From Sphaerulina vaccinii (lineage: Eukaryota > Ascomycota > Dothideomycetes > Mycosphaerellales > Mycosphaerellaceae), in NCBI GenBank assembly GCA_022570795.1, contig JAKUDP010000004.1, positions 992,001-1,056,000 of the forward strand: a DNA stretch of 64,000 bases, written 5' to 3'. The position numbers were made by a program, and so were the translations under genes. Below are positions 24,672 through 38,060 of the stretch, piece after piece. The stretch's first letter is position 1, and each line of letters opens with the position of its first letter. The notes under the pieces were generated by a model. That model was given only the letters and a program-made list of their open reading frames with translations, was not told the DNA's origin and did no database searches.

Positions 24672-25920
24672 GAAAGAGCTTTTTTAAAAAGTTAGAGCGC
24701 AAGGACTCTAAATAGTTACTTAGGCAATAGCACCTCGAAAATTAATATAAGAATAATATTCTATAGGCTTTTAATATATATAAAAAGTAGATTAATAAAA
24801 AAAAAAAAATAGAGAGCTTAGTTTATATATACTAATATATAGATATAAGAAAAAAGAGTATAAAAAGCTAGGCTCTTTACCTCCGATTGCACTTATTAAA
24901 TAGATCGAAATTATAGTAAATAGGCCAAAGCTACTATAGTTAAAAGACTATATCTATTATTAATAATAGGCTAGTAGATTATATTTAACTCTATATTACT
25001 ATATAGTTAAAAGAAAGCCTAAAATTATTAGATTAAGAAGGAGGCTAGTTACTAAAATATTAGATAAGAACAAGTATAATAGACTATTTTATAGAAGAAA
25101 GTATCTCTATATAGATATAGAGTACTTCTAGGCTTTTATTATATAGATAGACAAAGCTTATTTAGACTATATAATAGCTATTAGATAGTATATCTTCTAT
25201 AAAGAAAGTAATAAGTATAGACTACTTTTAGAATATATATAACCGGACTATTTAGTACTCTATATTAGCGCTAATATCTCCTAGTTCTATAAAAGTAATC
25301 TATTCTTCTATAACAACAACTACTAGACTTACTAGATACTTATTAATATCTATAATAGTTATAAATTTTAGTAGAATAAAAAAAAGAAAACTAAGAAAAA
25401 ATACTAATAAAAGCTTTTTAGATAGAAGTCTAATATACCTCTAGGCTTTGTAAAGAAAGGTAATAGTATAACTAATATATACTATACTAATACTATTTTT
25501 AAAAAGTACTTATAGTAGTTATATAAGCTTAAAATTAAAAGTATTTACCTTACTTTAATAGAAGATAGTAATCCTAGCTACGGGCACTGTTCTAAGGACA
25601 ATTTAGCTAACAATCTTCGTAGAAGATATAGTATATAGCTTTATAATTACTCTACGTAGTTACTAGACCTTACTCTAATCGAAGGAGTATAGTTATTATT
25701 TTAAAAGTAGCTAAAAAAAGTATATAGAAAGAGGCTATAGAATATAGATTAGCAAACCTTTAAACAAGCTATTATTAATACCTAGAATATAATTATACTC
25801 GATAATATTAAGTAGATTATCTCTAAGATACCTATAAGATATAAGGAGCTACTTAGTAATAGTTAGATATTAATAAAAAGTAATATATAGTAGATAATAT
25901 ACCTCGGAAATAAATAACTT
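24672..25920 (+). pseudogene. Tc1/mariner-like (DDE_3-type) transposase relic
   Basis: Reading through TAG and TAA codons, the plus strand gives a near-continuous transposase of about 400 codons. It starts with a basic helix-turn-helix-like part (about 24,672-24,900). An IDKAYLDY block near 25,148 resembles the first catalytic Asp region. A conserved EDSNPSYGH block lies near 25,564. The block at about 25,663-25,690 (LLDLTLIEGVQ) resembles the conserved D-L-N-P-I-E-G-W box that holds the last catalytic acid. Inverted terminal repeats and a TA duplication were not located, so the element ends are unknown. It is less heavily mutated than the retroelements. Confidence 0.75.
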
Positions 25921-27178
25921 TTTTAATTTAGAATAGTATAAATTATTAGCTAATTTTGCAAACTCCTATATATAGGTAGTTAATACTACTACCGTTCTTT
26001 CTAATAAGCTCTACCTAGACTTATAATTAGTAGATAAAATAATAGTAATATTAATATATTTATAGAGCTATAGGGAAAGAAATACTATAGTAATACCTAA
26101 GGTATTTATAATCTTAATTCTAACTAATCTTAGTTCTAGTTTCTATATCTATAATATTACTATACTATTAACTCCTTCTATATTATAGGCTAGTAGTATT
26201 AGCGCCCTATAAATATTATACTAATATTTCTTTACTATATAATATAGTATACTAGCTATAGTATTATAAAAAGAGCTACTTTAGTTATATATAGAAAATA
26301 TAGTAATTACCTAGTTAATATTAGTATCTATTCTATTTTTATATATACTTACTAGAAAATTAGCTATTCTATTAAAAATTACTAGAAATTCTCTAGACTA
26401 TACTTCTATAAATAGATAATAGTATAGTATACTATAAGAATATAGAATATAGATATCTAATATAAAATAATAATAATATATAGCTAGTATACTTAGAAAT
26501 ACTAGTTTTAGTATTATCTATAAAAGAGCTAATAGAATAGACTAAGAAAGTATACTATATACTATAGTAAGTACGAGGTATAGAGCCTATAGTATATAAT
26601 ATAATATAATAAAGTAGCTAGTATAAAAGTAGCCTATACTACTATAGTACTATTCTATTCTATACTAATAGTACTAATAGTACTATTCTATTCTATACTA
26701 ATAGTACTAATAGTACTAACTACTAGAATAATACTAAGAAGCGCTACTATACTATTATATAGAAAGTGCTTAGTATATAATCTTAGTTAATATAATAAGA
26801 ATAGAATACCTAGAACTATAACTACTATAAGTAGATATAAAAGAACTAATAGTAGAATTCTATCTAGACCTATAGATAAGAAGAATAAGCCTTTAGCTAC
26901 CTAATATAGTTAAAAGCTATAATAGGCTTATAATCTAGCGAGAAAGGTATTAGAATCTCTATATATAAATATAGCTATATATAATAGTAGTTAATATATA
27001 GAAATTAATATAGGTAGCAACTTATAAAAGAATACCTAACTCTAAGTATACTATAGTATAATACTTAGAAATTATAAAATACCTCGATAGTAACTCTACT
27101 ATAGCTAGAAATATTAGTAGGCTTTAATATTATAGCTATATAGAAGCTATAGAAGAAGCTATTAATAGAAATAATATA
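25921..27178. other. Unclassified degraded repeat left of Gypsy-4
   Basis: AT-rich sequence with no recognised domain, apart from a 33-bp unit repeated twice at about 26649-26717. Around 27,060-27,178 a plus-strand frame stays open through RIP-type stops and continues beyond the Gypsy-4 insertion at 34,074, so this is an older element interrupted by Gypsy-4. Confidence 0.55.
26649..26717. repeat. 33-bp direct repeat, two copies
   Basis: Two adjacent copies of a 33-bp unit beginning TACTATTCTATTCTATACTA, followed by a partial third copy. Confidence 0.8.
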
Positions 27179-27183
27179 TTACT

Positions 27184-27401
27184 TATTAGAGGCTAGCTCT
27201 AGGAAGTATTAATAGTAGCTTTGCCTCTGCGGCTCGACTACGGACCCTCCTCTGCTTTGGTACTACCTATAGGAGACTATACAAAATAGCTTGGCGTCTA
27301 GTATTTATTAATAGACGCCTAGAGAGACCTTTCGGCTCTCTATCGAACTTACTTATTCCTTTTACGAAGCTTTCTATATATATATTACTTACTCTATAAT
27401 A
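27184..27401 (+). repeat. Gypsy-4 left LTR
   Basis: 218 bp, matching 33851-34068. It retains GC-rich stretches such as GACGCCTAGAGAGACC and begins with the RIP-altered terminus TATTAGAGG. Confidence 0.92.
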
Positions 27402-29439
27402 TTAAGTTCGATTACTATTATAGAATCTATAGACAGAGTAGCGTTACCTATAGGGCGCGCTAAAGCACTATTATTATTAGCAATTAAAGCTCCCGACTTC
27501 TAAGTAATATTACAAGAGCTATAGGAAAGATAGCAAGGTATAGAAGCCGAGCTATTATATATACAAACCGATCTCTAAGAGGCGAGGAGCTAATAGTAGA
27601 TATTACCTATTTAGACTTATAACAAGTAGCTCGAGGCTTTAATTAGAGTATTAATAATAGCTACTACCTATTCTAAGATAGAAACTAACTAACTATTAGG
27701 ACCTAGAGATTAGTTACTACCCTCTTAGGACAGAAGCGCACTTATATTCCGAGACTACTTTCTCTAGTTAAAAAGCTCTTATTAGGTATAGGCCGGCTTA
27801 AACCTACTACTCTCTACCGAATACTACTAGGACAAGATCTATAATACTATCCTAGTAGCATAGCAAGGTAGAATATAGTACTTCTAGAAAAATAGAATAG
27901 ATAGAATTAAGACTCCTACTCTATTCTTTATAGAGATCGAGAGAGTCTTTATAGATAGTAATAAAAAAGCAAAGGCCCTAGATAAGCTAGCTAAGCTTAA
28001 GTACTCTCTAGGACAACTATAGCATATATACTAGCTAGAATTCGACAAACTCCTAAATATAGTAGATAGGAATATATAGAAATTAGATATAAAGATTGCC
28101 TTACTTAAGTAGATATATTTGGACTTTACTATTTGAGGCATAGTAGCCTTGCTAGTTATTATAGAGTACTACGAATATGCCGCAGAAGTTAAGCGCGTTA
28201 TAACCAACCTAGAAAGTACTAACTAGTTCTAATATATAAATTAGAAGTAGTTAGAGGCAAATACAAAGCAGACTAGAATTTTGTTAATAGTATCTACTAA
28301 TACTATAGGAGGTTGCTTAACTAATATTTATATAGACGTAGATAGCGACACAATTATAAACCTACTATAGATAGGTAGAAACTATAAGAGAAGCTATAGA
28401 AGCAATTATAATAGTAAAGGATAGTAGCTCTTTTTAAAGTATAGGGCTTGCTAGGTAGATAAGAAAGAAAGAGAAAGACGCAAGAAAAAGAACCTCTATT
28501 ACTACTATAGAGTAGATAGATACTAGGTTAGAGACTACCTATACCTTCTCCTAATACTACTAAATAGTACTACTATAAATATAGTTTAAGCGCTACCTAT
28601 ACTAGAAGACGACAAGGAAGTAGTAGAGACCGACTCTAATTCGGGAAAAGAGTAACTCCTACTTATAGGTAGGAGTAGAGAGAAGTATAGATACTAGCAA
28701 AAGGTTAGTAAGAGAGCTAGAGTAGAATAAATAGAATACTAGTATTTATAGATATAGTACTCTAAAACAATATTTGTATATCTACTCTTATTAACAAAGG
28801 ATGCTAGTATTATACTATAATTAATAGAGACCTTATTAAAGGACTCGGTCTTATATAGATAAGTAAAGAGAGCTATTATATAAAAGGCGTATTAATAGTT
28901 ATAAAAGACTCGAATATTTCTAGAGTTGTTAGTTTCTAGATAGAAATTATAGAGTTTAGTTAGATAGTATATATATATATTATACCTAATCTAACTTACC
29001 TACTTATTCTAGGAAACCTATAGAAGGCGTATAATTAGATATAGACCAAGCCTAAGAAGAGGTAGTTCTAGTATAGGAAAGTAGGTAAGAGAGTAAAGGA
29101 AAGCTACCTCTATAAGGTAGAGGTTAGTAAAGATTTAGCTATAGTAACTACTATTTCCTTAGAGGATATTAGAAGAGCTCTAGAGACTAAAGTAGCTCTT
29201 ATAGACAATTAGTTAAGAGAGAGACTACTACTAGAGATTTATAATATACTTCTATTATTTTATTAATATAAAGTAGATAAGCTAGCGCTATACCGACCTA
29301 GTATCGACTATTATATTAAGGTGCGCGTCTAAAAGAATAGGACTCTAATACTTTTACTATAGAGTCTACTATATAGTATATTAAAAGAAGAACTACTAGT
29401 TCTAAGAAAGGTTCTAGACAATCTCCTAGAGAAGGGATA

Positions 29440-30620
29440 TATCCGACCTACTAGCTCTAAAATAGTAGCTCCTATAATTTTTATTTAGAAACCTAGTAGA
29501 GGACTATAGTTCTACTATAATTACTATATACTAAATACAATTATATAGTATAATAGGTACCTATTACCTCTAATATTAGAGACTTTGCAAAATCTATTAG
29601 ACGCTAAGTAGATTACTAAGGTAGACGTAGTCTCGGCGTTTTATAAGATCTATATAGTAGTAGAGTATAAGTATAAAACTACTTTCTATATAAAATATAG
29701 ATTTTTTAAATAGTTAGTATATCTATTTAGTTTATTAGAGGCTCTAGTATTATTCTAGTAGTATATTAATAGTCTAATATAGAAATTCCTCGACTAATTT
29801 GCCTCTATATATATAGATAATATAATTATCTACTCGAATAGTAATAGGGAAGATTATATATAAAAGGTTTAGTAAGTTCTCTATAAGTTATAGAATAGAG
29901 GCCTTTACCTAGACCCTAAGAAGAGCGAGTTTGCAAAGAAGATAGTTAAGTACTTAGGATTTATTATATATACCGATAGTAAAGGAATTAAAGCCGACCT
30001 AGAAAAGGTAGAAGCTGTTCAAAACTAGAAGGCTCCTAAAATACAAAAAGAAGTATAAAGGTTCCTTAGGTTCTATAACTACTATTAGATATTTATTAAC
30101 TATTACTCTAAGATAGCAAAGCCTTTAATAGCGCTTACTAGCAAAGGTATAGTATTCTCCTAGAGAAAGAAGTAGGAAGCTATATTTAAAAATCTAAAAG
30201 AATAATACTATAATACTCTAGTACTAAGATTATAGAATCTAGAACTACTAACCTTTGTTAAGGTAGATTATAGTAGATTCGTAATAGAAGCTATACTCCT
30301 ATAGGAATAGAATAGTATCTATTACCTAGTAGCCTTCTTCTCGAAAAAACTAAATTATACTAAAATTAACTATAAGATTTATAATAAGGAACTACTAGTA
30401 ATTATATCCTACTTAAAAGAATAGTACTCTATACTTAAAGCTTATAGTACTTTTATAATTTAGATAGACTATAAGAACCTAGAATACTTTATAATAAAAA
30501 GGCAACTTTTAGAAAGATAGGTTCGCTAGGCTTAAAAACTAGCTAAATACTAGTTCTCTCTAGCTTATTACCTAGAAGCCGAAAATATAGTACTAGATAC
30601 CTTATCTAGGAGAGAATAGA
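29440..30620 (+). pseudogene. Gypsy-4 reverse transcriptase and RNase H relic
   Basis: Plus-strand frame with the gypsy blocks KPSRGLQFYYNY near 29,490, ITKVDVVSAFYKI near 29,615, and ASIYIDNIIIYS near 29,805, where the second catalytic Asp now reads Asn. Next comes VKYLGFIIY near 29,945. RNase H follows with YNKELLVII near 30,380. Nearly all interruptions are TAG or TAA. Confidence 0.88.
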
Positions 30621-31059
30621 ATATACTAGATAAGAGAGATAAGAAGTTTTGTTTTATATAACTATTAGTTACTAAGATAGGGAAGGTAACTAATACTATA
30701 GATATAGAGGCTATTATAATACTCCCTCTATAGACTCCCCTCTTTATAGATAAGAATAGTAATAAAACTAAGGAGAACTAGAAAGTACCTATTAGACCTT
30801 TCTAGAACGCCGAGCTTAATAACTTCTAGAATAGAGTAGTTACTAAAAATAAGATATATAACTTTATATACTACTTAATTAGGTAAGGACTCTACTCCTT
30901 TCCTAGCAAGCTAAAAATAAAACTATAGATTAGAAACTATACTTTTAATATATAAGAGAGACTATAATATCGAGGAAAGTTATAGATTCTAGGCTCTCTA
31001 GCTATAATAGAGGAAGTATATAAAGAATTAGTAACTAATAAAAAAGACCTAGATATACT

Positions 31060-31830
31060 ATAGACTAAGCTAATCTAAGCTAGCTATAATACTATAGCCT
31101 CTAGCTATCTAGGGTAGGATGCTACTAGCGCAATTATAGAAAGAGACTTTTATTAGCTACTACTATCTAGGTAGGTACGTTAGTTCTATAATAACTATAA
31201 TAATTATAGTAGAAATCGAGTCTAGAGAGAATATAAATATAGCCTTCTTCGACTACTTCTAGTACCTAATTATTTCTACTAGAAAATTTTAATAGATTTT
31301 ATAATAGAACTTCTAGACTCTAAAAGTTACTAATACTTTTAGGTAATTAAGAATTGTCTAGAGAAAACTATTAGTTTAGAAGCGACTTCCGATATAAAAG
31401 CTAAGGCCTATATATATAAGTTTCTAGATTGCTAGGTAAAATACTATAGTCTGCCTAGTATAATTACTAGCAATTAAGGTACAAACTAGACTAGTATATT
31501 CTAGAGGACTTTATATAAGTTACTAGGCATTTGCTAGAAATTAAGCTCTAGATACTATCTATAAACAGATAGAGGCCTAGAAAGAGTAAATTAGAATATA
31601 TAAATATATCTTTAAATATTTATAAACTAGGAGTAATCTAACTAGAAAAAGTAGCTTCTTATAGTATAACTAGCGCTAAATAGCTACTATAATACAAGCC
31701 TAGGGATAAGTCTCTTCTTTGCTATATATAGCTATAAAGTACTATTACCTATTCCTTTAGAAATAGAGGCTACTAAAGATATAAGGCTACTAGCAAACAA
31801 GTAGGTAGAGTAGTTTATTTAAAAAGTTAA
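31060..31830 (+). pseudogene. Gypsy-4 integrase relic
   Basis: Plus-strand frame with the integrase core. A TSNQGTNQT block near 31,470 corresponds to the catalytic D-x-G-x-x-F/T region with Asp changed to Asn. An LQTDRGLERVNQ block near 31,560 carries the final acid. The zinc-binding region upstream has Cys and His codons converted to Tyr. Confidence 0.8.
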
Positions 31831-33082
31831 AGAAATTACTAACCTCTATTAGGTAAGTATAGCTATAGCTACTTAGAAATAAGAGGAGACTACTAACCGA
31901 ACCTAGAATATAGTACTAGAGTACTAAAAGAGTAATAAAGTCTAGTTAAATCTCTATAACTACTATATAGATTAACTAAAGAAAAGCCTAGACTAGAGGA
32001 ATGCGAAGTATATAGTTAATAAAGTTCTTTTACTAGTCTCTTTTTATTTATCTAGTATTTCTAGTAATATATACCTAGTCTTTTATACTAACTTAGTATA
32101 ACTAGTATATAGAGACCTACTACTAGGTTAGGTTTCTAAGAATAACTAACCTACTCCTATACTCTTCTAGATATATAACAAGTAGTAAGTAGAGAAGATC
32201 CTTTATACTAAGACGAAATAGAATAAAAGAGAAGTTCTAGTAAAATAGAGTAGGTACTATAAACTAATATAGAAACTCTTAGAAAACCTAGAGGATAATA
32301 AGGCCTTAGACAAATTCGAGGACAAATATAGAGATACTAAGTTAAATAATAGACTACTAGCTACCTATAATAAGATAGCTAGGCCGAAGAAATAAATATA
32401 AAATATATAATTTTAGAAATTAGAGTTAGGCGCAAAACAAAATAAGTTATAATTCTAGAGTATCTAAAATCTAAACTAATTACTAAAGTAGGAGAAGAAT
32501 TAGAAAGAGTAAGGCTAAATTACTACCTACCTAAAAAGTACTAGATACTTCTAAAAATAATATAGAAACTATTCTAGATTACTTATTAAAGTTCTTATTA
32601 CTAATAAAAAAAAGATTGCTATAGCCTAGCTTCTATAGAATAGTTAGTATAGAAAAACCGACAGATATAGACAATTAACTTACTAGGTTCTACTAAGTAA
32701 TAGCCTAGGCGACTATAGTAGTAACTTATATAGTAACTATACTAAAAGAAATAGTTAGTATAATTAAGATAGAGAGGCTTAGGAACTTACTTAGATAGAA
32801 GACTAGTAGTCTATAAAGACTCTAGAGCCTTTATAGCCTTAGCTATCTTAACAAGGTTAGTATAGGTAGTATCTCTAAAGAACAATATATTAGCTAGGCC
32901 AGAATCGATAGTACCTAAAAATACTCGCTACTAGGTATTATTAGTATAGGTAAGGGTAGTATATACCTTATAGTATAGGGCTGGGCTAAAATCGATAGTT
33001 AGCGCGCTCTTTCTAGAAGATACTAAAAAAGACCTATAGAGGAAAATAGTTCTTTTTAAGCTTAGTATAGTTCTAATAAGCG

Positions 33083-33850
33083 CGCGAACCCTTAGACTAG
33101 TAGATATTAGTAGGGGCTAGTTAGAAAGCGACGGTAGCCGAGCCTTACTATCTAGGCAATATATTTGTAGCTAGAGTTAATACAACTAATATAGTAGACG
33201 TAGGTAGAAGATACTAGGAACTATTAGAAAAGGGGTAGAAGCCGATATTAAATCTAGAGTACTTACTAATAGTATTAGTAAAGCTAGTATACTTATTAGT
33301 TGAAGTCGCTAGGCTAGTAACTAGTTAGTATATAGTAGTACTCTATGCAATAGGGGAGAAGAGGAGCTAAGCTAATAAAATCGACTTACTATAAGATAGT
33401 TAGTTAGAAAAGAAAAGAGAAATTAATAAAGAAAATAGATAGCTATTATAGAAAGCTATTTATTATTTGCTAGATCTAGTTAAAAGATAATAGAAAGTAA
33501 CTATACAAATAATAGGGTTATTTATATAGGTGCCTAATAATAGCAAGTAGGTAAATAGTCGCATATAGGCAATTATAACAAAGTTACCTACTTAAAATAA
33601 CTACTTGTAGCCTATTATAATAGAGTTACTAGATTCGGACAATATATACCTAATAATAAATAGAATAATAATAAAGTAAATAATAGTAGTAGAATAGATA
33701 TATATAGCAAGTAATATATAGTTACTAGATACAATTATATAGAAGTAGATAGTATAAGAGAAGTAAAGTAAATAGGCAAAGTTATATAATACGAAAAGGT
33801 AATAGTAAATAGCAGCGTCCTTGCTAGAGTAGATAGGAGGAGGGGGGTAT
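33083..33850 (+). pseudogene. Extra relic ORF between the chromodomain and right LTR of Gypsy-4
   Basis: A single plus-strand frame of 256 codons runs up to the right LTR (the next stop, TAG at 33854, lies just inside it). Its only interruptions are TAG and TAA codons of the type RIP makes from CAG, CAA or TGG. Readable stretches include VAEPYYLGNIFVARVNTTNI near 33,134-33,193 and LEKKREINKENRQLL near 33,400-33,445. It lies downstream of the normal pol domains. I do not recognise the protein. It may start further upstream. Confidence 0.5.
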
Positions 33851-34068
33851 TATTAGAGGCTAGCCCTAGGAAGTATTAATAGTAGCTTTGCCTCTGCAGC
33901 TCGACTATAGACCCTCCTCTGCTTTAGTACTACCTATAGGAGACTATACAAAATAGCTTGGCGTCTAGTATTTATCGACGGACGCCTAGAGAGATTCTTC
34001 GGCTCTCTATCGAACTTACTTATTTCTTTTATAAAGCTTTCTATATATATATTACTTACCCTATAATA
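33851..34068 (+). repeat. Gypsy-4 right LTR
   Basis: 218 bp, matching 27184-27401, immediately downstream of the polypurine tract and followed by the TTACT duplication. Confidence 0.92.
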
Positions 34069-34073
34069 TTACT

Positions 34074-36650
34074 TAGTAAAGAAAACCTTCTACCTTTACT
34101 ATATACTAAACTATTATAGTCTCGTCTATATAACTAATAGTATCTATCGAACTACTATTAGAGACCTATATCTTAGAATAGTAATATTTACTAATATATA
34201 GCTTAGTATAAGAAAGAGACTATCTATACTTATACTTATCTATATAGTAGAGTATAATACTTTACTAAGTAAGTAGTTTATAATATATAATTAGCTATCT
34301 AGATAGTTAACTTACTAGTAATAATACTACTTTTATATTAGTATAATTATTAGATAATTTGCTCTAGCTTTATAAGTCGCGCTTAGAAGACTATAGTCTA
34401 TTTAAAGCCTAGGAAGATACTAGATTGCCTAGAATTCTAAGTAGCTATCTATAAGATATACTACTAATAGGTAATCTATCTAGAACTAGTCTATTAGTAG
34501 TATAAAAAAATAAGTTATATAAAGTAAATAGTTCTAGATATCTTATATTAATACTTATAAAAGAGGGAATAATAGTACTATTTTTAATTATTAGTAGAAT
34601 CTTTTACTATATAGTCTTTATATATTAATTAGGCTAGAGAGTAAAATAGAGCTCGAAGATCTAGGTTTAATATTTCTATATAATATAATATAGTAAAAGT
34701 ATTTTCTAACTATCTAGTTCGAAGTAATATAAAATTAAGTATATCTATAGATAATAGTAGTCTAGTAAGTAGTACTAAAATATAGAAGTATATAGAGATT
34801 AGCTAGCTAGCAAAATATTATAATCTCTTTTAAAAGCTTTAAGTAGTAATATTAGCTCTAGATTAGCTATTAATTATAGTTATTAGATTTAGTACTTTAT
34901 ATATTTACTTATAGATATAAATAATCTTATAGTAATTATCTTTAGTATAGAGAATATTTCTAAAGTTATTATTAAAGTAGATATAATACTTATTAACTAC
35001 TCTATAGTAATTAGTCTAAAAGATATCCTTCTAGGCTAGTTTGTCTATAGAGATACTTCTATACTATATAGTATATATAAAATATAAGTAAAGTTAGTAT
35101 ACTCTACTAAAGTAATTACTCTACCTAGTACCTAGTAATACTAGGAGACTAAGCTAATATAATTTCTAGTTAGAAATATTAGTAATAGGCTATACTCGAA
35201 AGTAAAGCCTTATCTAGAATACTTTATATAATATTAGACCTAGTATAGGTAATTGCTTAATATCTATATAAGCTATTTCTTTCCTTTTCTAGGCAATTCT
35301 ATATTACTATTCTACTATTAGCTATCTACTTTTCTAATATTTTTATATATAGTTATATCTATATACTATATTATTTATACTTAGAGTAGTAAGCTTCTAG
35401 ATTAGATCTATTACTATAGATATATTAAAGCTATAAATTATAGTTATAGAAATAGTTTTTATTACCTAGTAGTATATAAAGTAGAGAATATAACTACTTA
35501 TCTATTCTTATCTTATACTAGCTTACCTATATATCTACTACTTATAGTAGAAACTTAGCCTCTAGAAATTACCTAGGCTATAGAATACTAAGAGTATACT
35601 CTATAACTTATAAAGTACCTACTTAAGATATATAGCTATATCGATTATACTAGGAGCTATATAGTACTAGTAGAAGGTATAAAAATAATTATCTAGAATA
35701 TAATACTATTAATTACTAAAGTATAAAACACCTCTAATATAACTACTATCTAGAATATACTATATACTATATATAGGAATATAAAAGCTACTAAAAAGAA
35801 AATATAGTAGAGACTAGAAGATACTAAAAAAAAAGCTACGAAATACTAATATATAGTTAGAAAAAATTACTATAGTTAGTAAAAAAACTAAAAAAGTAGT
35901 AAAAAAAGTAGTAGAGGTAGAAAAGATAGAAGTTAGAATTTATCTTATAACTATAGTAGATAGAGCTAGAGATCTATATTAATAATTAAGAAAATACCTA
36001 TAGTAAGTATAGTACTATCTATATCTATACTAATAGTAGTAGTATTAGTAGATATATTAGTATATATCTATCTACCTATTAGTAGACTAGATAGAAAGTA
36101 TATAGATAGAAATAGAAGCTATTTCTACTAGATATACTATAGAGCTAAAAGATATTATATTTATACTAAAAATTATATAGAATATTATAGATAATAGAGC
36201 TTATAGCCGACGACGTATTACTACCTAGATAGATAACTAGGTAGCAATTCGGTCGCTCGTCGATATCGAGAAACAAACTAAAGTATAATAAAGTTAGAGG
36301 CTTTATTACTAAAATAGAAAAATCTACTATTATAATATTATACTAGAATAGAAGCGAAATATATAATAGCTATAGATAAGGTCTACTTTATACTACTATA
36401 GGGCAATTACAAAATACTATAGCCTATTAATTAGCTAAAGCTACTATTTTTTTATATTTTTTTTATATAAGAGTATATAGAGAGAGTATAGTTAGTTAGT
36501 AGTAGTAGTAGTAAGTAGTAGTTCGTAGGCTTTATAGCTTTAATATAGCTTAGCTAGGTATAGTTTAGCTTGATAGAGTTTAGTATAGTAGGCTTTCGAG
36601 GCAGCCTATTACTATAGTAAAATAGGTAGTTAGTTAGACTATATCTATAT
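34074..36650. other. Unclassified degraded repeat right of Gypsy-4
   Basis: AT-rich RIP-degraded DNA continuing the element interrupted at 27,183. Plus-strand frames remain partly readable through RIP-type stops (for instance a Lys-rich coiled-coil-like stretch near 35,880-35,930), but no domain is recognised. A short TAG-repeat microsatellite lies at about 36,501-36,530. Confidence 0.5.
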
Positions 36651-36699
36651 TAGATATCTATTTATCTATTTAATCTTAATATCTATTAGATAAGCTAAG

Positions 36700-38060
36700 C
36701 CTAACTTCTAATCTAGAGCTAACTTAGTTTTATTAATAGAAATATTAGAGAACTTTGTATCTTTAACTAGAAGAGCTATTAACTTTTTTAGTAACTTTTC
36801 TAGTTCTTTTTTAGAAATAGATATTTTTAGGCCTAGTAATTTTTATATCTATAGTTAAAGTACTTATTATCTTTTCTAGGTTATTTAGAAGTACTATCTT
36901 ATCTAGACTTATTACGACTATATCTAGAACTACTTTTAGAACTATTATATCTACTTCTACTTTTACTAGAGTCTTTTCTACTTCTTCTATCTTTTTATCT
37001 ATTTTAGCTACTTTAGCTTTTATAGCCTTAATTACTAGAGTAATCTAGAAGAGTAGTAAAAATTTTAGAAGTCTTAGTTTTAGCTTTATTTTACTTATTT
37101 TAAATTGTTTTAATATAGATAGATATAGAGTTTAGATTAGTATTATATCTATATTAATTAAATATATTCTTATTAGCCTAAATAGCTATCTAAATATATT
37201 AGAGCTAGTATATCTAGTTAATATAATATTCTCTAGAGTCTATTTCTTTTAGAAGATCTAGTTTTAAGCCTATAGTAAACTTATAGATTATAGTCTATCT
37301 ATAAGCTTAGAAACTACTATAGTATTTAAGCTTTTTAAGCTATACTAGTATATTCTAATAGAGCTCTACTAGTAATAGTTATACTATTTCCTTTTTAAAT
37401 TCTTCTAGAAGTCTATATCTATAGCTTCGGCTCTAAGCTAACTAAAAGCTTATCTAAAAGCTCTAACTTAGCTCTTTAGAGTTAGATAGATTTTAACCTT
37501 ATTAGTAAATTCTAGCTAAGAAATAAGCTTTAAGCCTTTAATATAATTAGAAACTATATAGAGCTTATCTAGATTACTAATATAAAAGTACTTTCTATAA
37601 ATCTAAAACTAGTAAAGCTAGTTCTAAATTTTAATAATTTATATAAATATAGCTTTATTATTATAGTTATTAGTAAAAACTTCTAGATTCTTTAACTTAT
37701 ACTTAGAGATACTAAAGCCTAATTCTTTATTTAGTAAAGCTTTAAAAAAGTCTTCTATCTCTATATTTTTATCTATTACTAGATCTAAAGCTCTAGCTAT
37801 ATAAGTAAAGAATAAAGTACTATTAAAGTACTTTAGAAAGCTAGCTAGAGTTATTCTTAACTTAACTCTATTAGAGTAATCTAGAATATTATTTTTATAG
37901 ATTTTTTTAATAGGTTCTTTTTAATATCTTTTATTTTTTAGTCTAGAAGAACTAGATTTAGTAGAAATATTTAGAAAGTTTCTAGATTTAGCTATATAGA
38001 TATAAGCTTCTAGTTCTCTAATATATTTAGTAGTAATATTAGCTTACTCTTCTTAGGTAG
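36700..38060 (-). pseudogene. Unknown minus-strand relic ORF in the AT-rich block
   Basis: One minus-strand frame is readable for more than 1 kb with interruptions that are almost all TAG or TAA. Segments such as IEDFFKALLNKELGFSISKY near 37,760-37,700 and a Lys/Glu-rich coiled-coil-like part (KIDKKIEEVEKTLVKVEVD, near 37,010-36,950) stand out. It is not a gypsy pol region and I cannot assign it. It may be the gag-like or first ORF of another element class. Confidence 0.4.

Larger units (their letters stand above)
27184..34068 (+). mobile_element. Gypsy-4: chromodomain-type Ty3/gypsy retrotransposon with an extra 3' ORF
   Basis: Two 218-bp LTRs (27184-27401 and 33851-34068) are flanked by the duplication TTACT (27179-27183 and 34069-34073). 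A clear polypurine tract (GGAGGAGGGGGG near 33,836-33,847) precedes the right LTR, so coding is left to right. Gag is at about 27,420-28,720, with a zinc-knuckle relic at about 28,491-28,541. Protease is at about 28,740-29,060, reverse transcriptase at about 29,440-29,960, RNase H at about 30,230-30,620 and integrase at about 31,060-31,830. A chromodomain-like segment follows at about 32,160-32,330. All frames contain RIP-type stops. A further relic ORF lies between the chromodomain and the right LTR. Confidence 0.93.
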
